From: Sphingomonas sp. NFR15
Lineage (GTDB): Bacteria > Pseudomonadota > Alphaproteobacteria > Sphingomonadales > Sphingomonadaceae
Assembly: GCF_900103265.1 (NCBI RefSeq)
Contig: NZ_FMWX01000003.1
Coordinates: forward strand, 248,001 to 312,000
Length of the DNA stretch: 64,000 nt
Direction of reading: 5' to 3'
Part shown: positions 51,899 through 61,219 of the stretch, piece by piece
How positions within the stretch are numbered: the stretch's first letter is position 1
Layout of the letters: every line of letters starts with the position of its first letter
Notes under the pieces: generated by a model
The model's database searches: none
Told to the model about the DNA's origin: nothing
Seen by the model: the letters and a program-made list of their open reading frames with translations, nothing else
Translations under genes and position numbers: made by a program

Positions 51899-54496
51899 CT
51901 ATTGCGCGAGGCTCTTCGATGCCTGCTCAAACATGTCCTTCGACAAGCCCGGCGTGGCGAGAATACGCTCCAGCTCCGCCCGCATCAGCGCCGCGCGGCC
52001 GGCATCGTAGCGCCGCCACCGGCCGAGCGGCGGCAGCAGCTTGGCGGCGGTCTGCGGGTTCAGTTTGTCGAGCGCGATCAATTGATCGGCGACGAAGCGG
52101 TAGCCGTCGCCCGACGCGGCGTTGAACGCGCGCTGGTTGACGCTGAACGCCCCCACCAGCGACCGCGCGCGATTGGGGTTGGCGAGCGTGAAGTCGCGGT
52201 GTCCGGCCAACGCTTCGACCGCCGCGAGCGTGTCGTCGCGCTGCGCCAGTGCCTGCGTCTGGAACCATTTGTCGAGCACCAGCGGATTGTCGCTGTAGCG
52301 GTTGTAGAAAATGTCGAGCGCCGCGACCCGCTCGGGCGCATCGCTGCTGACGAGCGTGGTGAGCGCGCCCTGTCGGTCGGTCATATTGTCGGCCGCCTCG
52401 AACTGCGCGAAGGCGAGCGCCCCCGCGTCCGTCGCGCCGCTCGCGGCGATATAGCCGAGCGCGACCGTCTTGATCCGCCGCAGCCCCTTCGCCGCCGGCG
52501 AATAGACATAGCCGCCCTCCGCCGTGGCTTCCGCATAGGCAGCGCGCCATTTCGGCTCCAGCGCGCGGCCGATCTCGCGGCGCAGCGCCTCGCGCGCGCC
52601 GAAGATCGCCTCGGGGTCGACCACCGCCATCTGATCGCCGATGAAGCTTTCCGACGGCAGCAACACCGCCTCGGCGACGAAGGCGGGGTCGAGCGCGGCA
52701 TTGTCGAGCGTGGTCTCGATCGCGGCGATCACCGCCGCCTGATCGCCGCGCATACCGCCCGCGGCCGCGACGAGCGTGTCGAGCATGAGCTGTTGCATCG
52801 CCTCGTAGCGCGCGAACGGGTCGTCATCGTGCGCCGACAGGAAGGCGAGGTCGGCCGCGCTGCGATCGGTCTCGATGATGACGGGGGCGGAGAAGCCGCG
52901 GTTGATCGACAGCACCGGCCGCTCGGTGACGGTCTCGAACACGATCTCGGCGGTGTCGTCCTCCAGCAGCAGCAATCGCTCGTCGCTGAGCGCGCGCGCG
53001 GTGTCGGCCCCGAACAGCTTCAGCCGGAGCGGCAACACCATCGGCGCCTTGGTCGGCTGGCCGGGCGTGGGCGGCACCGTCTGGCTCAGCGTCAGTGTCG
53101 CGCGGCCGCCGCCGACATCATGCGCCAGCGCCGCCTTCACGCGCGGGGTGCCGGCCTGCGCATACCAGCGGCGGAAGCGGGTCAGGTCGATCCCGCTCGC
53201 CTCCTCAAGCGAGGCGACGAAGTCCTCGCAGGTCGCCGCCGTTCCGTCGAACCGCTCGAAATACAGGTCGGTGCCCGCGCGGAACGCCCGTTCCCCGAGG
53301 ATCGTCGCGAGCATGCGGATGACTTCCGCGCCCTTGTTGTAGATCGTCGCGGTGTAGAAGTTGGAGATTTCCTGATATTCGTCGGGCCGGATCGGGTGCG
53401 CGAGCGGGCCGGCGTCCTCGGGGAATTGCGCGGCGCGAAGCCCCCGCACATCCTCGATCCGCTTGACCGCAGCCGAGCCTTGATCCGCCGAAAAGCCCTG
53501 GTCGCGATAAACGGTGAAGCCTTCCTTCAGGCTGAGCTGGAACCAGTCGCGGCAGGTCACCCGATTGCCCGACCAATTGTGGAAATATTCGTGCGCGACC
53601 ACGGCGGCGATCGCGTCGAAATCGTAATCGGTCGCGGTGTCGGGGTCGGCGAGGATGTAGCGGCTGTTGAAGACGTTGAGCCCCTTGTTCTCCATCGCGC
53701 CGAAGTTGAAATCATCGACCGCGACGATGTTGAACACGTCGAGGTCGTACTCGCGGCCATAGACGCGCTCGTCCCACGCCATCGAGGTCTTGAGCGCCTC
53801 CAGCGCATGGTGCGTCTTGGGGAGATCGGCGGCGCGCACCCAGATGCCGAGCTGGACGGTGCGGCCCGATTGCGTGACGAAGGTGCCCGAATTGCAGGCG
53901 AGATCGCCGGCCACCAGCGCGAACAAATAGCAAGGCTTGGGGAACGGATCGTTCCACTCGGCCCAGTGCCGCCCGCCTTCGAGATCGCCCTGTGCGACCG
54001 GATCGCCATTGGCGAGCAGCACCGGGTACCGCGCCTTGTCCGCCGTCATCCGCACGCTGTAGCGGCTCAGCACGTCGGGCCGGTCGGGGAAATAGGTGAT
54101 GCGGCGAAAGCCCTCCGCCTCGCATTGCGTGCACAGGATGCCGCCCGAGGCGTACAGCCCCATCAATTGCGTGTTGCGGTCGGGCGCGATCTCGACTTCG
54201 GTTTCGACCACATGCGCGTCTCCGGTGAGCGGGAGGACGAGAGTGTCGTTTTCCAGCGTCCAGTCGTTGACCGCGACCCCATCCACCCTCACCGACAGCA
54301 AGGCTTGGCCGGCGCCGTCGAGCCGCAGCGGACCCGATCCGGCATCGCGCTCGACCGAGAGCGTCGCGCGCACGCGCGTCGCCTCGGGCGCAAGGTCGAA
54401 ATCGAGCGCGATGTCCGGCACGCGCCACTCGGGCGGCGTGTAGTCGGCGCGGCGGGTGACATGCGGCTGGGCGGTGGCGGTCTGAATATCGAGCAT
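51899..54496 (-). CDS. pepN: Aminopeptidase N (M1 family)
   Basis: An 865-aa zinc metallopeptidase removing N-terminal residues from peptides. The exopeptidase motif GAMENKG is near residue 263, and the zinc site HEYFHNW with downstream LKEGFTVYRDQ near 300-325 is the gluzincin HExxH-x18-E. The N-terminal beta domain and C-terminal helical DUF3458 domain are complete. ATG 54496 (MLDIQTATAQPHVTRRADY) was chosen; the frame runs much further upstream over the next gene without family similarity. Cytosolic; transcribed away from the M28 peptidase gene, with 87 bp between starts. Confidence 0.95.
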   Translation of the reverse strand: MLDIQTATAQPHVTRRADYTPPEWRVPDIALDFDLAPEATRVRATLSVERDAGSGPLRLDGAGQALLSVRVDGVAVNDWTLENDTLVLPLTGDAHVVETEVEIAPDRNTQLMGLYASGGILCTQCEAEGFRRITYFPDRPDVLSRYSVRMTADKARYPVLLANGDPVAQGDLEGGRHWAEWNDPFPKPCYLFALVAGDLACNSGTFVTQSGRTVQLGIWVRAADLPKTHHALEALKTSMAWDERVYGREYDLDVFNIVAVDDFNFGAMENKGLNVFNSRYILADPDTATDYDFDAIAAVVAHEYFHNWSGNRVTCRDWFQLSLKEGFTVYRDQGFSADQGSAAVKRIEDVRGLRAAQFPEDAGPLAHPIRPDEYQEISNFYTATIYNKGAEVIRMLATILGERAFRAGTDLYFERFDGTAATCEDFVASLEEASGIDLTRFRRWYAQAGTPRVKAALAHDVGGGRATLTLSQTVPPTPGQPTKAPMVLPLRLKLFGADTARALSDERLLLLEDDTAEIVFETVTERPVLSINRGFSAPVIIETDRSAADLAFLSAHDDDPFARYEAMQQLMLDTLVAAAGGMRGDQAAVIAAIETTLDNAALDPAFVAEAVLLPSESFIGDQMAVVDPEAIFGAREALRREIGRALEPKWRAAYAEATAEGGYVYSPAAKGLRRIKTVALGYIAASGATDAGALAFAQFEAADNMTDRQGALTTLVSSDAPERVAALDIFYNRYSDNPLVLDKWFQTQALAQRDDTLAAVEALAGHRDFTLANPNRARSLVGAFSVNQRAFNAASGDGYRFVADQLIALDKLNPQTAAKLLPPLGRWRRYDAGRAALMRAELERILATPGLSKDMFEQASKSLAQ

Positions 54497-54583
54497 GCCA
54501 AGCGATGTAAGGGGGCGTATCGCGCCGTGCCACACAAATCGCCGCCCTTTGCGCGGGTCTGCGGGCGTGATACCGCGCGTGAC

Positions 54584-56221
54584 ATGGGTATCGGCGTGGC
54601 GGGCAGATGGATGGCGGGGGTGGCGCTGGCGCTCGTCGCGGCGGGCGTGGCGCGGGCTGACAACGCCCCGCAGGCCGTCGCGCCGTCCCCGGTCCAGCTT
54701 CCCGACGATCAGGCGGCGATGAAGGCGCATGTTATGTTTCTCGCCTCCGACGCGCTGCGCGGGCGCGAGGCGGGCACCCCCGAGTATCGGATCGCCGCCG
54801 AATATGTCGCCGCGCGCTTCTTCGCCGCCGGGCTGCGGCCAGCGGGGGACAAGGGGGGGTATCTCCAGAGCGTGCCGCTGCTGCGGTACCAACCTGCCGA
54901 TCACGGCGATCTGGTGGTGACGGCGAAGGGCGGCGCGCCGGTGCCGTTGCTGTTCGGCAAGGACTTCGTGCCCGGCGCGGTGCCCGGCAAGCCGGTGTTC
55001 GCGCTCGACGCCCCGGTCGTGTTCGTCGGCCAGGGCATCGTCGCACCCAAATACAAGCGCAACGATTATGCCGGCGTCGATGTGCGCGGCAAGATCGTCG
55101 CCTTCCTCGCGGAGACGCCGGCGAACTTCCAGAGCGAGGAGCGCGCGCATTTCGCCAGCCCGGCGAGCCGCACCGCGATCGCCGCCGATCGCGGTGCGGT
55201 CGGGGCGATCATGATCGAACCCGGCAGCGTCAGCGAGGCGCGGTGGGACCGCGCGCGCATGACCTGGGCCTATCCGGACGGCACCGGGCAGATCGCCGGC
55301 GTGCCGCTCATCGCGACCGTCAGCGGCGCCGGCGCGGCCAAGCTGTTCGCGCACGCGCGCACGCCGTGGGACAAGATCGCGCCGCGTGCCGACGATCCGA
55401 CCGCGACGTTCAAGGCCGAGCAACTCCCCGTGATCCTGACGGCGGCGCTCAAGACGCTGTCCGAGCCGCTCGAAAGCTACAATGTCGGCGGGCTGCTGCC
55501 GGGCACCGACCCGTCGCTGTCGCGCGAGGTGGTGGTGCTGTCGGCGCATCTCGATCATCTCGGCGTGGGCCTGCCGGTCAACGGTGATGCGATCTACAAC
55601 GGCGCGCAGGACAATGCGGTCGGCATCGCCGCGCTGATCGAGGCGGCGAAGCGCTTCCGCACCAGCGACATGCCGACGCGGCGTTCGATCCTGTTCCTCG
55701 CGACAACGGCCGAAGAGGAAGGGCTGGTCGGTTCCGACTTCTTCGCGCGCCACCCGCCGGTGCCCGCGTCGCGGATCGTCGCCGACGTGAATTTCGACAT
55801 GCCGATCCTCTCCTATCCGTTTCAAGACATGACGGTGTTCGGCGCGGATCGCTCGACGCTCGGGCCGATCGTCGCGCAGGCGGTGGCGGCGCTCGGCGTC
55901 ACCATGTCGACCGATCCCGATCCGGGGGAGGGCTTCTTCGTGCGGTCCGACCATTACCGGTTCGTCCAGCAGGGCATCCCATCGGTATTCCTGTGGCCGG
56001 GCCAGGCGGGGCCGGGCAAGGCGGCGTTCGAGGATTTCATGAAACACCGGTATCACCAGCCCTCCGACGACCTCTCGCAACCGATCGACTGGGCGCAGGG
56101 GTTGCGTTTCGTCGCGGCCAATACGGCGATCACCCGCGCGATCGCCGACGCGCCCGAGCGGCCACGCTGGACCAAGGGCGATTTCTTCGGGCTGCTCTAC
56201 GACGGCCCGGGCGCGAAATAG
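54584..56221 (+). CDS. Secreted M28 family metallopeptidase
   Basis: A 545-aa zinc aminopeptidase. The signal peptide covers about residues 1-25 (WMAGVALALVAAGVARA). A PA-type insertion precedes the catalytic domain, whose two-metal ligands are visible in order: VLSAHLDHLGVG, NGAQDNAVGIAAL, TTAEEEGLVGSDFF, DVNFDMP and RSDHYRFVQQGIPSVF. It should work in the periplasm or outside on oligopeptides. ATG 54584 is the start with a proper signal sequence. Three bases separate it from the SDR gene downstream. Confidence 0.88.
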   Translation: MGIGVAGRWMAGVALALVAAGVARADNAPQAVAPSPVQLPDDQAAMKAHVMFLASDALRGREAGTPEYRIAAEYVAARFFAAGLRPAGDKGGYLQSVPLLRYQPADHGDLVVTAKGGAPVPLLFGKDFVPGAVPGKPVFALDAPVVFVGQGIVAPKYKRNDYAGVDVRGKIVAFLAETPANFQSEERAHFASPASRTAIAADRGAVGAIMIEPGSVSEARWDRARMTWAYPDGTGQIAGVPLIATVSGAGAAKLFAHARTPWDKIAPRADDPTATFKAEQLPVILTAALKTLSEPLESYNVGGLLPGTDPSLSREVVVLSAHLDHLGVGLPVNGDAIYNGAQDNAVGIAALIEAAKRFRTSDMPTRRSILFLATTAEEEGLVGSDFFARHPPVPASRIVADVNFDMPILSYPFQDMTVFGADRSTLGPIVAQAVAALGVTMSTDPDPGEGFFVRSDHYRFVQQGIPSVFLWPGQAGPGKAAFEDFMKHRYHQPSDDLSQPIDWAQGLRFVAANTAITRAIADAPERPRWTKGDFFGLLYDGPGAK

Positions 56222-56224
56222 CGC

Positions 56225-57052
56225 GTGCGGCTGTTCGTCTTCGGGCTCGGCTATACGGCGCAGGCACTCGCACGCCGTCTGCGTGGTGCAGGGTGGCAGG
56301 TGACCGGAACCGGGCGCGGCGGTGCGGTCGATTTCGACGATGCCGATGCGGTGCATCGCGCGCTGGCGACCGCGACGCACATCCTCTCCTCGGTGCCGCC
56401 GGCGGATGAGCTTGATCCGGTGCTGCAACGACACGGCGATGCGCTGGCTAAAAGTGGCGCGTGGCTGGGCTACCTTTCGTCGACCGGTGTGTACGGCGAC
56501 GCCGCCGGCGCATGGGTCGATGAGACCGCCCCCATCGGGAGAGGCCGTCGCGTCGCCCGCAGCGAGGCGGACGCGGCGTGGCTGGCGCGCGGGGCGCGGG
56601 TATTCCGCTTGCCGGGGATCTACGGCCCCGGCCGTTCGGCGCTGGAGCGCGTCGCCGCCGGCACCGCGCACCGCACCGGCCTCGCCGACCAGGTGTTCAG
56701 CCGCGTGCATGTCGATGATATCGTCACCGGCGTGATCGCGGGCTTCGATGCGCCGCCGGGGGCGTACAACCTCGCCGACGATCGTCCGGCGAGCCACGAC
56801 GACGTCGTTGGCTTCGCCGCGCGCTTGCTCGGACTGCCGCTACCACCGCTGGCCCCGCTCGAGCGCCTCTCGCCGATGGCGCGCGGCTTCTATGCGGAGA
56901 ACCGGCGGATCGCGACGACCAAGGGCAAGCGGCTGCTCGGCTGGCGCCCGCGCTACCCCGATTACCGCGCCGGCTTGCGCTCGGTCAGCGCGATCAGCAG
57001 TCCGGCGATCACCAGCGCGCCGCCCACCATCGACAGCGTCGACCAGCGATAG
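56225..57052 (+). CDS. NAD-dependent epimerase/SDR-like protein (YeeZ type)
   Basis: A 275-aa atypical SDR. The N-terminal LFVFGLGYTAQALARRL (about residues 3-19) is a Rossmann loop; LGYLSSTGVYGDAAGAWVDE (about 80-99) is the epimerase-like region, and FRLPGIYGPGRSAL follows. The catalytic Tyr-x3-Lys is not obvious. GTG 56225 is the start. The last 91 bases overlap the convergent EamA transporter gene; the terminal 25 residues are low complexity and probably not conserved. Confidence 0.8.
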   Translation: MRLFVFGLGYTAQALARRLRGAGWQVTGTGRGGAVDFDDADAVHRALATATHILSSVPPADELDPVLQRHGDALAKSGAWLGYLSSTGVYGDAAGAWVDETAPIGRGRRVARSEADAAWLARGARVFRLPGIYGPGRSALERVAAGTAHRTGLADQVFSRVHVDDIVTGVIAGFDAPPGAYNLADDRPASHDDVVGFAARLLGLPLPPLAPLERLSPMARGFYAENRRIATTKGKRLLGWRPRYPDYRAGLRSVSAISSPAITSAPPTIDSVDQR

Positions 57053-57873
57053 CCTTCGAACAGCGTCGATAGCGCCATCGCGATCACCGGCACCAGCACG
57101 CTCGAATAGGCCGCCTTGGCCGGGCCGATCGCCCGGATCACGCCGTAATAGAGCGGGAAGGCGAGCGCGGACGCGACCATCCCAAGATAGAGCGTCGCCG
57201 CCAGATAGGCCGGGGTCGGCGTGATCACCGGCGGCCCGTAGGTCGCCCAGGCGAGCGCACCGTTGATGACCGCGCCGAGCAGCATCGACGCGGCGACCAT
57301 CGGCAGCATCGGATAGCGCTTGGCCGATCGCGTGCCCTGCATCACGTTGCCGACCGACGCGGCGAGCGTGCCGCCCAGCGTCAGCGCGATCCCCGTCAGC
57401 GCCTGCAGCGGCCCGTGCGGATCGACCTGCGCTTCGTGGAGGAACAGCAAGGCGATCCCGCCGATCGCCACCGCCGAGCCCAGCAGCAACTGGCGCCCCA
57501 GCCTCTGGCCGAGCAGGAGCCGCCCGAACAGCGCGTTGGGCAGCAGCAGCAGCGCGAACACCACCGCGACCAGCCCCGAGGTGACGTGTTGCTCGGCATG
57601 GTAGATGAAGTTGAAGTTGAGGCAGAACTGGAACAGCCCCAGCACCGCGGCGAACCCCCAGCCGCGCGCATCGAGCCGGATCGGCTCCCCGCGCGCGAGC
57701 GTATAGGCCAGCATCGTCAGCCCCGCGATCGTGAAGCGGTAGCAGACCGACCAGCCCGGCGGAACCACACCCAATTGGCCGCGAATGACCAGCCAGGTCG
57801 ATCCCCAGATCAGCGTGACGATCGCGAACGGGATCAGCACGGACACGCGGGCGGCTGGCGGGGCGGATGTCAT
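56962..57873 (-). CDS. EamA/DMT family transporter
   Basis: A 303-aa inner-membrane protein with ten hydrophobic segments in two EamA repeats. The first starts IPFAIVTLIWGSTWLVIRGQ near residue 14 and the second near 160 with ALTLGGTLAASVGNVMQGT. Family members export metabolites or amino acids; the substrate cannot be predicted. It ends convergently with the SDR gene, overlapping it by 91 bp, and is upstream of nothing co-directional except, at 67 bp distance on the 5' side, threonine aldolase. Confidence 0.87.
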   Translation of the reverse strand: MTSAPPAARVSVLIPFAIVTLIWGSTWLVIRGQLGVVPPGWSVCYRFTIAGLTMLAYTLARGEPIRLDARGWGFAAVLGLFQFCLNFNFIYHAEQHVTSGLVAVVFALLLLPNALFGRLLLGQRLGRQLLLGSAVAIGGIALLFLHEAQVDPHGPLQALTGIALTLGGTLAASVGNVMQGTRSAKRYPMLPMVAASMLLGAVINGALAWATYGPPVITPTPAYLAATLYLGMVASALAFPLYYGVIRAIGPAKAAYSSVLVPVIAMALSTLFEGYRWSTLSMVGGALVIAGLLIALTERKPAR

Positions 57874-57939
57874 AAGCCGGCAGTATCGCGGATGCCGGTG
57901 CCGGCAAGCCCGATCTGCTTATCGTGTCACAAGGCGTCT

Positions 57940-58944
57940 TTATGGAAGCGCGGCGATCGCCTCCGCGAGTGGGCTGACCTGTTCCGCGCCGTGGTTCCAC
58001 GAAGTCACCAGCCGGATCTCGCCGGGCGCCCAATCGTAGAAATCGAAGCCGAGCGCGCGCAGGCTCGCCGCTTCCTCGGTCGTTACCCGCAGGAACACCT
58101 CGTTCGCCTCGGCCGGATAGACCAGCCGCGCGCGCCCTGCGTCGGCGAGCAGCCGCGCGGCGGCATTGGCGGCGGCGCCGTTGGCGATCCATAGATCGTC
58201 CTCGAGCAGGGCGACGATCTGCGCGGCCAGATAGCGCCCCTTCGACAGCAGCAGCCCGGCGCGCTTGCGGCGGCGCAGCGTGTCGGCGGCGAGGCCGGGC
58301 TTGAAGAAGATCAGCGCCTCGGCGGTCATCCCGCCGTTCTTGATGAAGCCGAAGCTCAGCGCGTCCACCCCCGCGCGCCACGTGAGATCCGCAGGCGAAC
58401 AGCCGAGATGCGCGACCGCATTGGCGAAGCGCGCCCCGTCCATGTGCAGCCCGAGCCCGCGTTCGCGCGCGAGTTCGCCGATCGCGGCGACTTCGGCCGG
58501 CGTATAGACCATGCCATATTCGGTCGCGTTGGTGATCGAGATCGCGTGCGGCTGGACGCGGTGAACGTCGTTGGCGATGATGTCGATCACCGCGCGGATG
58601 CTGTCGGGGGTCAGCTTGGCGCCGGCGCCCTCGCCGATCATCAGCTTGGCGCCATGCGTGTAGAATTCGGGCGCGCCGCATTCGTCGTTCTGGATATGCG
58701 AGTCGCGGTGGCAGACGACGCCGCCGAACGGCGGGCACATCGCCGCCAGCGCGAGGCAATTGGCCGCCGTGCCCGATGGCACCCACAGCGCGCGCACCTC
58801 GGTCTCGAACAGATCGGAAAAGCGCGCGTCGAGGCCGCGGCTGAGCGCATCGCCATCATAAGCAGTGTCGAGCGTGTCGTGCGCCGCCATCGCGGCGAAC
58901 ACGGCGGGATGGACCGGGGCGGCATTGTCGGAGAAGAAGCGCAT
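57940..58944 (-). CDS. ltaE: Low-specificity threonine aldolase
   Basis: A 334-aa PLP enzyme splitting threonine or allo-threonine into glycine and acetaldehyde. MRFFSDNAAPVHPAVFAAM at the N-terminus, SGTAANCLAL (PLP phosphate region), HMDGARFANA (cofactor Asp and Arg) and FGFIKNGG with the Schiff-base Lys near residue 200 are family signatures. ATG 58944 was chosen over an upstream in-frame ATG at 58980, which adds 12 unconserved residues. It lies 42 bp after the PBP gene on the same strand, so co-transcription is possible. Confidence 0.9.
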   Translation of the reverse strand: MRFFSDNAAPVHPAVFAAMAAHDTLDTAYDGDALSRGLDARFSDLFETEVRALWVPSGTAANCLALAAMCPPFGGVVCHRDSHIQNDECGAPEFYTHGAKLMIGEGAGAKLTPDSIRAVIDIIANDVHRVQPHAISITNATEYGMVYTPAEVAAIGELARERGLGLHMDGARFANAVAHLGCSPADLTWRAGVDALSFGFIKNGGMTAEALIFFKPGLAADTLRRRKRAGLLLSKGRYLAAQIVALLEDDLWIANGAAANAAARLLADAGRARLVYPAEANEVFLRVTTEEAASLRALGFDFYDWAPGEIRLVTSWNHGAEQVSPLAEAIAALP

Positions 58945-58986
58945 GGCCCGCCCTTGCGGTCTAACGCCGGCGAGCGTCAACCCGGC

Positions 58987-61098
58987 TCACTCCTCGTCGC
59001 CGCGGTCGCGCTCGTCGAAATGGGGCGGTTCGGGCGGCGGCCGCCGGCGATCGTCGCGGTTCGCGGCGCCGAGCGAAATGCTGCCATCCTGGCCGACATG
59101 GAGGTGCAGCCCCAGCCCTTCGATGTCACCCCCCACCGGCAGCACCGTATTGTTGCCGTCATCGAGCGCGTCGGGGTCGACCGATGCCGGGATCGCCTCG
59201 GGCGGAACCGCCGCGCCGACGCCGAGCGCTTGGGTCATGAACTCTCGCCAGACGCGCGCCGGCACGCCGCCGCCCGACAGGCCGGGGTTGGGGGTGTTGT
59301 CGTCATTGCCGACCCACACGCCGACGACGAGATCGTCGGCGAAGCCCATGAACAGCGCGTCGCGATTGTCCTGCGTGGTGCCAGTCTTGCCATAGGTCTT
59401 GATCGACAGCGCCGCGCGCCGCCCGGTGCCGGTTTCGGCGGAGGCGGAGAGCAGGTCGAGCATCCCGTCGCGCTCGGCGCGGGTGAGCGCATGCGTGCCG
59501 CCGGTCAGCGCGTCATACCAGTGGCGCTCCTCTGGCACCGCCTCCAGACCATGTGGGCGTACCGGATAGCTTTCCGCGGCGATGCCGGCATAGGCTGCGG
59601 TCAGTTCGAGCAGCGACACGGTCGACGTGCCGAGCGCGATCGTCGCCTCGTTGGGGATCGGCGTCGAGATGCCGAGGTCGCGCGCCGCCTTGATGACGTT
59701 GGCGACGCCGACCTTCTGGATCAGCCGCGCGGCCGCGACGTTGCTCGATTTGGCGAAGGCGCGGCGCAGCGTGATCTGCCCCTCGTAACGGCCGTCGCTG
59801 TTCTTCGGACTCCAGTCGCCGATCGTGACGGGTTCGTCGTCGATCATCGTGTCCGGCGTCATGCCGGCGCGCATCGCCGCCAGATATACGAACAGCTTGA
59901 ACGCCGATCCCGGCTGCCGCCGCGCCTGGGTCGCGCGGTTGAACGGGCTGGCGGCGTAATTCTTGCCACCGACCATCGCGACGACGCGCCCGTCGGGCCG
60001 CATCGCCACCAGCGCGACCTGCGCGGTCCTGAGGCCGGCATGCGCGACCGCACGTTCGGCCATGCGTTGCAGCCGGCGATCCAATGTGGTGCGTACCGTC
60101 GTCTCGGTGACGATCTCTCCCGCGCGGTCCCGCGCGTCGGGCAGCACCCAATCGGCGAAGTAGGTGCCGTCGGGGAGCGGCTTGATCCGGCTGGCGGAGA
60201 GGCGCGCCGGGCCGACATCGGCGGCGGTCGCCTTGTCGATGAAGCCGGCATCGGCCATCGCGCGGACGACGAGCTTCTGCCGGTCCCGCGCGCCTTTTAG
60301 GTTGCCGGTGGGCGCCAGCCGCGATGGCGCCTTGACCAGCCCGGCCAGCATCGCCGCCTGGCCGATCGACAGTCTTTCCGGGTCGCGGTTGAAATAATGC
60401 CGGGCGGCGGCGCGCAGCCCATAGACGTTGTCGCCGAAATACACGTTGGAGAGATAGCGCGAAAGGATCTGGTCCTTGCTGAGCCACGTCTCGAGCCAGA
60501 AGGCGATCATCACCTCGCGAATCTTGCGCGCGGCGGTGCGGTCCGAATCGAGGAAGGCGTTCTTGGCGAGTTGCTGCGTGATCGTGCTGCCGCCTTCGCG
60601 CACGCCGCCGCGACCGATATTGTGGAACATCGCGCGCAGGATGCCGCGCGGGTCGATCCCCCAATGCGTGCGGAAACGCCGGTCCTCGATCGCGATGAAG
60701 GCGTTGGTGACGTTTTTCGGCAGCTTGGCCGCATCGACCGGCGCGCCGATGATCGCGCCGCGCCGCGCGATCGGCGTGCCATCCTCGGCGAGCAGCGTGA
60801 CGCTCGGCGGCAGCGGTGGCTGGAGCGATTTGGAGAGCGGCGCGGTGATGGCGAGCCAGCCAACCAGAAGCACGAACACGATGACCAGCGCGCCGAGACC
60901 GCGCATGATCCACCGACCCCACGCGACGCGGCGACGCGGCGGCGCGTCGTCGTCATCCAAATCGTCGTCCTGATCCGGCTCCGGCGCGCGGTGGCCGTAC
61001 GGATCGCGCAGGTCGCGCGGCGGCGGCATGCCGCCGGTCAGTTCGAACGGCGGCTCGCCGTCATTCGCCGCCCCGAAGGGAAAATGCCGCATGCTCAC
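58987..61098 (-). CDS. Class A penicillin-binding protein (transglycosylase/transpeptidase)
   Basis: A 703-aa bifunctional peptidoglycan synthase. A Pro/Asp-rich cytoplasmic tail (1-58) and one membrane segment (about 65-88) lead into the GT51 glycosyltransferase: catalytic Glu in IEDRRFRTHWG (about 135), then GGSTITQQLAKN. The transpeptidase domain has SAFK (Ser about 397), SSN (about 452) and KTGT (about 567). The C-terminal 60 residues are acidic and Pro-rich. It resembles PBP1A/1C types of sphingomonads. A strong AT-rich promoter is at 61131-61157. Confidence 0.93.
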   Translation of the reverse strand: MSMRHFPFGAANDGEPPFELTGGMPPPRDLRDPYGHRAPEPDQDDDLDDDDAPPRRRVAWGRWIMRGLGALVIVFVLLVGWLAITAPLSKSLQPPLPPSVTLLAEDGTPIARRGAIIGAPVDAAKLPKNVTNAFIAIEDRRFRTHWGIDPRGILRAMFHNIGRGGVREGGSTITQQLAKNAFLDSDRTAARKIREVMIAFWLETWLSKDQILSRYLSNVYFGDNVYGLRAAARHYFNRDPERLSIGQAAMLAGLVKAPSRLAPTGNLKGARDRQKLVVRAMADAGFIDKATAADVGPARLSASRIKPLPDGTYFADWVLPDARDRAGEIVTETTVRTTLDRRLQRMAERAVAHAGLRTAQVALVAMRPDGRVVAMVGGKNYAASPFNRATQARRQPGSAFKLFVYLAAMRAGMTPDTMIDDEPVTIGDWSPKNSDGRYEGQITLRRAFAKSSNVAAARLIQKVGVANVIKAARDLGISTPIPNEATIALGTSTVSLLELTAAYAGIAAESYPVRPHGLEAVPEERHWYDALTGGTHALTRAERDGMLDLLSASAETGTGRRAALSIKTYGKTGTTQDNRDALFMGFADDLVVGVWVGNDDNTPNPGLSGGGVPARVWREFMTQALGVGAAVPPEAIPASVDPDALDDGNNTVLPVGGDIEGLGLHLHVGQDGSISLGAANRDDRRRPPPEPPHFDERDRGDEE

Positions 61099-61130
61099 TC
61101 CGCGCGGCCCGTGATAAGGCCGGCGTGTGT

Positions 61131-61157
61131 ATTATATAAATATAACACGTCTGGCAA
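61131..61157 (-). promoter_or_regulatory. Candidate promoter of the PBP gene
   Basis: On the minus strand TTGCCA (61152-61157), 15-bp spacer, consensus TATAAT (61131-61136), 33 bp before the start codon. The spacer is AT-rich and shorter than the usual 17 bp. Confidence 0.6.
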
Positions 61158-61219
61158 GGTTGCGGCGGCCCGGTGCATCGTCCGTCCCTATCACCGCGCG
61201 CCGCGCGGCGCGAGCGCGC

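Noticed and set aside
58408..60300. Plus-strand open frame of 630 codons opposite ltaE and the PBP gene
   Set aside because: Crosses two well-supported minus-strand genes; no recognisable domain.
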